A stretch of DNA of 64,000 nucleotides from Apostichopus japonicus (lineage: Eukaryota > Echinodermata > Holothuroidea > Aspidochirotida > Stichopodidae), in NCBI RefSeq assembly GCF_037975245.1, contig NC_092579.1, forward strand, positions 813,001-877,000, given 5' to 3'. The notes below the pieces were generated by a model. That model did no database searches. It was given only the letters and a program-made list of their open reading frames with translations, and was not told where the DNA came from. Made by a program: the position numbers and the translations under genes. This document shows positions 59,860-64,000 of the stretch, piece by piece (the stretch's first letter is position 1; each line of letters starts with the position of its first letter).

Positions 59860-62800
59860 AGGGGGTTGAGCTGTTCCGTATAGGGGGCTATAGGGGTCAT
59901 ATCTATAAAAATCCAGTATGTTTTGTCCGGCATAAATATGTTGAGGTTATGCAATTTGGCTGTAATCGGCCGACAATCTTAGATTAAAACTAATATTACC
60001 AATATCGATAGAATAGGGCCCTCTTTGGGAATACGGACGGCAATCAGGGAGTCAAAATGTATCCTGTTAGAGAGCCAGGGGTCGTATCTTTCAAAATCCA
60101 GTATGTTTGGTCCGGCATAAATATGTTCAGTTTATGCAATTTGACTGTAATTAGACAGTCTTAGCACAATACTGATATTACGACTATCGAGAGAATAGGG
60201 CCCTCTTTGGGGATATACGGACGGCAATGAGAGGGTCAAAATGTATCCTGATAGGGAGCCAGGGGTGGTATCTATCAAAATCCAGTATGTTTGGTCCGGC
60301 ATAAATATGTTCAGTCTATGCAATTTGACTGTAATTAGCCAGTCTTAGTACAATACTGATATTACGACTATCGAGAGAATAGGGCCCTCTTTGGGGATAT
60401 ACGGACGGCAATGAGAGGGTCAAAATGTATCCTGTGAGTGAGCCAGGGGTGGTATCTATCAAAATCCAGTATGTTTGGTCCGGCATAAATATGTTCAGTC
60501 TATGCAATTTGACTGTAATTAGCCAGTCTTAGTACAATACTGATATTACGACTATCGAGAGAATAGGGCCCTCTTTGGGGATACGGACGGCGATGAGAGT
60601 GTCAAAATGTATCCTGTTAGGGAGCCAGGGGTCGTATCTATCATAATCCAGTATGTTTGGTCCGGCATAAATATGTTCAGTTTATGCAATTTGACTGTAA
60701 TTAGACAGTCTTAGCACAATACTGATATTACGACTATCGAGAGAATAGGGCCCTCTGTGGGGATATACGGACGGCAATGAGAGTGTCAAAATGTATCCTG
60801 TTAGGGAGCCAGGGGTCGTATCTATCAAAATCCAGTATGTTTGGTCCGGCATAAATATGTTCAGTTTATGCAATTTGACTGTAATTAGACAGTCTTAGCA
60901 CAATACTGATATTACGACTATCGAGAGAATAGGGCCCTCTGTGGGGATATACGGACGGCAATGAGAGTGTCAAAATGTATCCTGTTAGGGAGCCAGGGGT
61001 CGTATCTATCAAAATCCAGTATGTTTGGTCCGGCATAAATATGTTCAGTTTATGCAATTTGACTGTAATTAGCCAGTCTTAGCACAATATACTGATATTA
61101 CGACTATCGAGAGAATAGGGCCCTCTTTGGGGATACGGACGGCAATGAGAGTGTCAAAATGGATCCTGTTAGGGAGCCAGGGGTCGTATCTATCAAAATC
61201 CAGTATGTTTGGTCCGGCATAAATATGTTCAGTTTATGCAATTTGACTGTAATTAGACAGTCTTAGCACAATACTGATATTACGACTATCGAGAGAATAG
61301 GGCCCTCTTTGGGGATACGGACGGCAATGAGGGGGTCAAAATGTATCCTGTTAGGGAGCCAGGGGTCGTATCTATCAAAATCCAGTATGTTTGGTCCGGC
61401 ATAAATATGTTCAGTTTATAAAATTTGACTGTAATTAGCCAGTCTTAGTACAATACTGATATTACGACTTTCGAGAGAATAGGGCCCTCTTTGGGGATAC
61501 GGACGGCAATGAGAGTGTCAAAATGTATCCTGTTAGGGAGCCAGGGGTCGTATCTATCAAAATCCAGTATGTTTGGTCCGGCATAAATATGTTCAGTTTA
61601 TGCAATTTGACTGTAATTAGCCAGTCTTAGCACAATACTGATATTACGACTATCGAGAGAATAGGGCCCTCTTTGGGGATACGTACGGCATTGAGAGTGT
61701 CAAAATGTATCCTGTTAGGGAGCCAGGGGTCGTATCTATCAAAATCCAGTATGTTTGGTCCGGCATAAATATGTTCAGTTTATGCAATTTGACTATAATT
61801 AGCCAGTCTTAGTACAATACTGATATTACGACTATCGAGAGAATAGGGCCCTCTGTGGGGATATACGGACGGCAATGAGAGTGTCAAAATGTATCCTGTT
61901 AGGGAGCCAGGGGTCGTATCTATCAAAATCCAGTATGTTTGGTCCGGCATAAATATGTTCAGTTTATGCAATTTGACTGTAATTAGCCAGTCTTAGCACA
62001 ATACTGATATTACGACTATCGAGAGAATAGGGCCCTCTTTGGGGATACGGACGGCAATGAGAGTGTCAAAATGGATCCTGTTAGGGAGCCAGGGGTCGTA
62101 TCTATCAAAATCCAGTATGTTTGGTCCGGCATAAATATGTTCAGTTTATGCAATTTGACTGTAATTAGACAGTCTTAGCACAATACTGATATTACGACTA
62201 TCGAGAGAATAGGGCCCTCTTTGGGGAAACGGACGGCAATGAAAGTGTCAAAATGTATCCTGTTAGGGAGCCAGGGGTCGTATCTATCAAAATCCAGTAT
62301 GTTTGGTCCGGCATAAATATGTTCAGTTTATAAAATTTGGCTGTAATTAGACAGTCTTAGCACAATACTGATATTACGACTATCGGGAGAATAGGGCCCT
62401 CTTTGGGGATACGGACGGCAATGAGGGGGTCAAAATGGATCCTGTTAGGAAGCCAGGGGTCGTATCTATCAAAATCCAGTATGTTTGGTCCGGCATAAAT
62501 ATGTTCAGTTTATGCAATTTGACTGTAATTAGACAGTCTTAGCACAATACTGATATTACGACTTTCGAGAGAATAGGGCCCTCTTTGGGGATACGGACGG
62601 CAATGAGAGTGTCAAAATGTATCCTGTTAGGGAGCCAGGGGTCGTATCTATCAAAATCCAGTATGTTTGGTCCGGCATAAATATGTTCAGTTTATAAAAT
62701 TTGACTGTAATTAGCCAGTCTTAGTACAATACTGATATTACGACTTTCGAGAGAATAGGGCCCTCTTTGGGGATACGGACGGCAATGAGAGTGTCAAAAT

Positions 62801-64000
62801 GTATCCTGTTAGGGAGCCAGGGGTCGTATCTATCAAAATCCAGTATGTTTGGTCCGGCATAAATATGTTCAGTTTATAAAATTTGACTGTAATTAGCCAG
62901 TCTTAGCACAATACTGATATTACGACTATCGAGAGAATAGGGCCCTCTTTGGGGATACGTACGGCATTGAGAGTGTCAAAATGTATCCTGTTAGGGAGCC
63001 AGGGGTCGTATCTATCAAAATCCAGTATGTTTGGTCCGGCATAAATATGTTCAGTTTATGCAATTTGACTGTAATTAGACAGTCTTAGCACAATACTGAT
63101 ATTACGACTATCGAGAGAATAGGGCCCTCTTTGGGGATACGTACGGCAATGAGAGTGTCAAAATGTATCCTGTTAGGGAGCCAGGGGTCGTATCTATCAA
63201 AATCCAGTATGTTTGGTCCGGCATAAATATGTTCAGTTTATGCAATTTGACTGTAACTAGACAGTCTTAGCACAATACTGATATTACGACTATCGAGAGA
63301 ATAGGGCCCTCTTTGGGGATACGGACGGCAATGAGGGGGTCAAAATGTATCCTGTTAGGGAGCCAGGGGTCGTATCTATCAAAATCCAGTATGTTTGGTC
63401 CGGCATAAATATGTTCAGTTTATAAAATTTGACTGTAATTAGCCAGTCTTAGTACAATACTGATATTACGACTTTCGAGAGAATAGGGCCCTCTTTGGGG
63501 ATACGGACGGCAATGAGAGTGTCAAAATGTATCCTGTTAGGGAGCCAGGGGTCGTATCTATCAAAATCCAGTATGTTTGGTCCGGCATAAATATGTTCAG
63601 TTTATAAAATTTGACTGTAATTAGCCAGTCTTAGCACAATACTGATATTACGACTATCGAGAGAATAGGGCCCTCTTTGGGGATACGTACGGCATTGAGA
63701 GTGTCAAAATGTATCCTGTTAGGGAGCCAGGGGTCGTATCTATCAAAATCCAGTATGTTTGGTCCGGCATAAATATGTTCAGTTTATGCAATTTGACTGT
63801 AATTACACAGTCTTAGCACAATACTGATATTACGACTATCGAGAGAATAGGGCCCTCTTTGGGGATACGGACGGCAATGAGAGTGTCAAAATGTATCCTG
63901 TTAGGGAGCCAGGGGTCGTATCTATCAAAATCCAGTATGTTTGGTCCGGCATAAATATGTTCAGTTTATGCAATTTGACTGTAATTAGCCAGTCTTAGCA
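59860..64000 (-). repeat. ~183-bp satellite array 2, ~22 copies, inverted
   Basis: The same satellite as 32050-35640 but in opposite orientation (reads TATGTTTGGTCCGGCATAAA on the plus strand). It runs off the right end of the window. The inner edge (59860-60060) contains diverged units with GGCTGTAATCGGCCG. Central units are nearly identical to one another, with small unit-length variants (GGGGATACGG versus GGGGATATACGG). Confidence 0.95.

Noticed and set aside
60132-61971. The same ~63-codon frames in array 2
   Set aside because: Same reason as array 1; several units have TTTATAAAATTTG variants without the start codon.

Overview
This is a window of an animal nuclear genome. Genes are split by GT-AG introns, one of them is an EIF3L whose protein aligns end to end with the vertebrate one, and most of the sequence is AT-rich and dense in minisatellites, satellites and DNA-transposon remnants. 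The mix (Ty3/Gypsy, hAT, MITEs, foldback-like repeats, low gene density) suits a marine invertebrate, perhaps an echinoderm or another non-vertebrate deuterostome. I cannot name the species.

Left third (1-31.9 kb, minus strand): this holds the eukaryotic translation initiation factor 3 subunit L gene. Thirteen coding exons can be read with consistent phase from the ATG at 31842 down to 8730. They give about 436 residues. The last ~100 residues were not found and probably lie beyond base 1. The introns carry a 2.2-kb DNA transposon with a 4-bp target duplication (intron 1), a 2.35-kb hAT-type element with a perfect 8-bp target duplication (intron 3), a 279-bp tandem duplication (intron 4) and a 3-kb array of a 69-bp unit (intron 12). 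In two exons (6 and 11) the exon's 3' end together with its splice donor has been tandemly multiplied into the following intron.

Middle and right (32-64 kb): about 200 bp upstream of the EIF3L start codon begins a 3.6-kb array of ~183-bp satellite units. The same satellite recurs from 59.9 kb to the window end in the opposite orientation. The ~24 kb between these inverted arrays contains several smaller mobile elements: a foldback-like pair of short-repeat arrays, a TTAA MITE, a TA MITE and a hAT-like remnant. It also contains one large gene on the plus strand.

That gene (about 47841-54551, four coding exons) is the most interesting object in the window. Read in order, the predicted ~1,690-residue protein has an N-terminal basic region, a PHD finger, a ~490-residue Asp-rich tract, an RNase-H-fold (DDE) transposase-like core with a CxxH motif and a TNN..E motif, a basic linker, and a C-terminal domain that looks like a papain-fold ubiquitin-specific protease. 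The Cys box of that last domain is in exon 1 and the His box in exon 4. A decayed copy of a short piece of the same gene lies 1.1 kb downstream, and a degraded Ty3/Gypsy pol fragment lies at 57.7-57.9 kb. A transposase-like gene inside inverted satellite arrays resembles the layout of foldback elements, but membership of one mobile unit is unproven.
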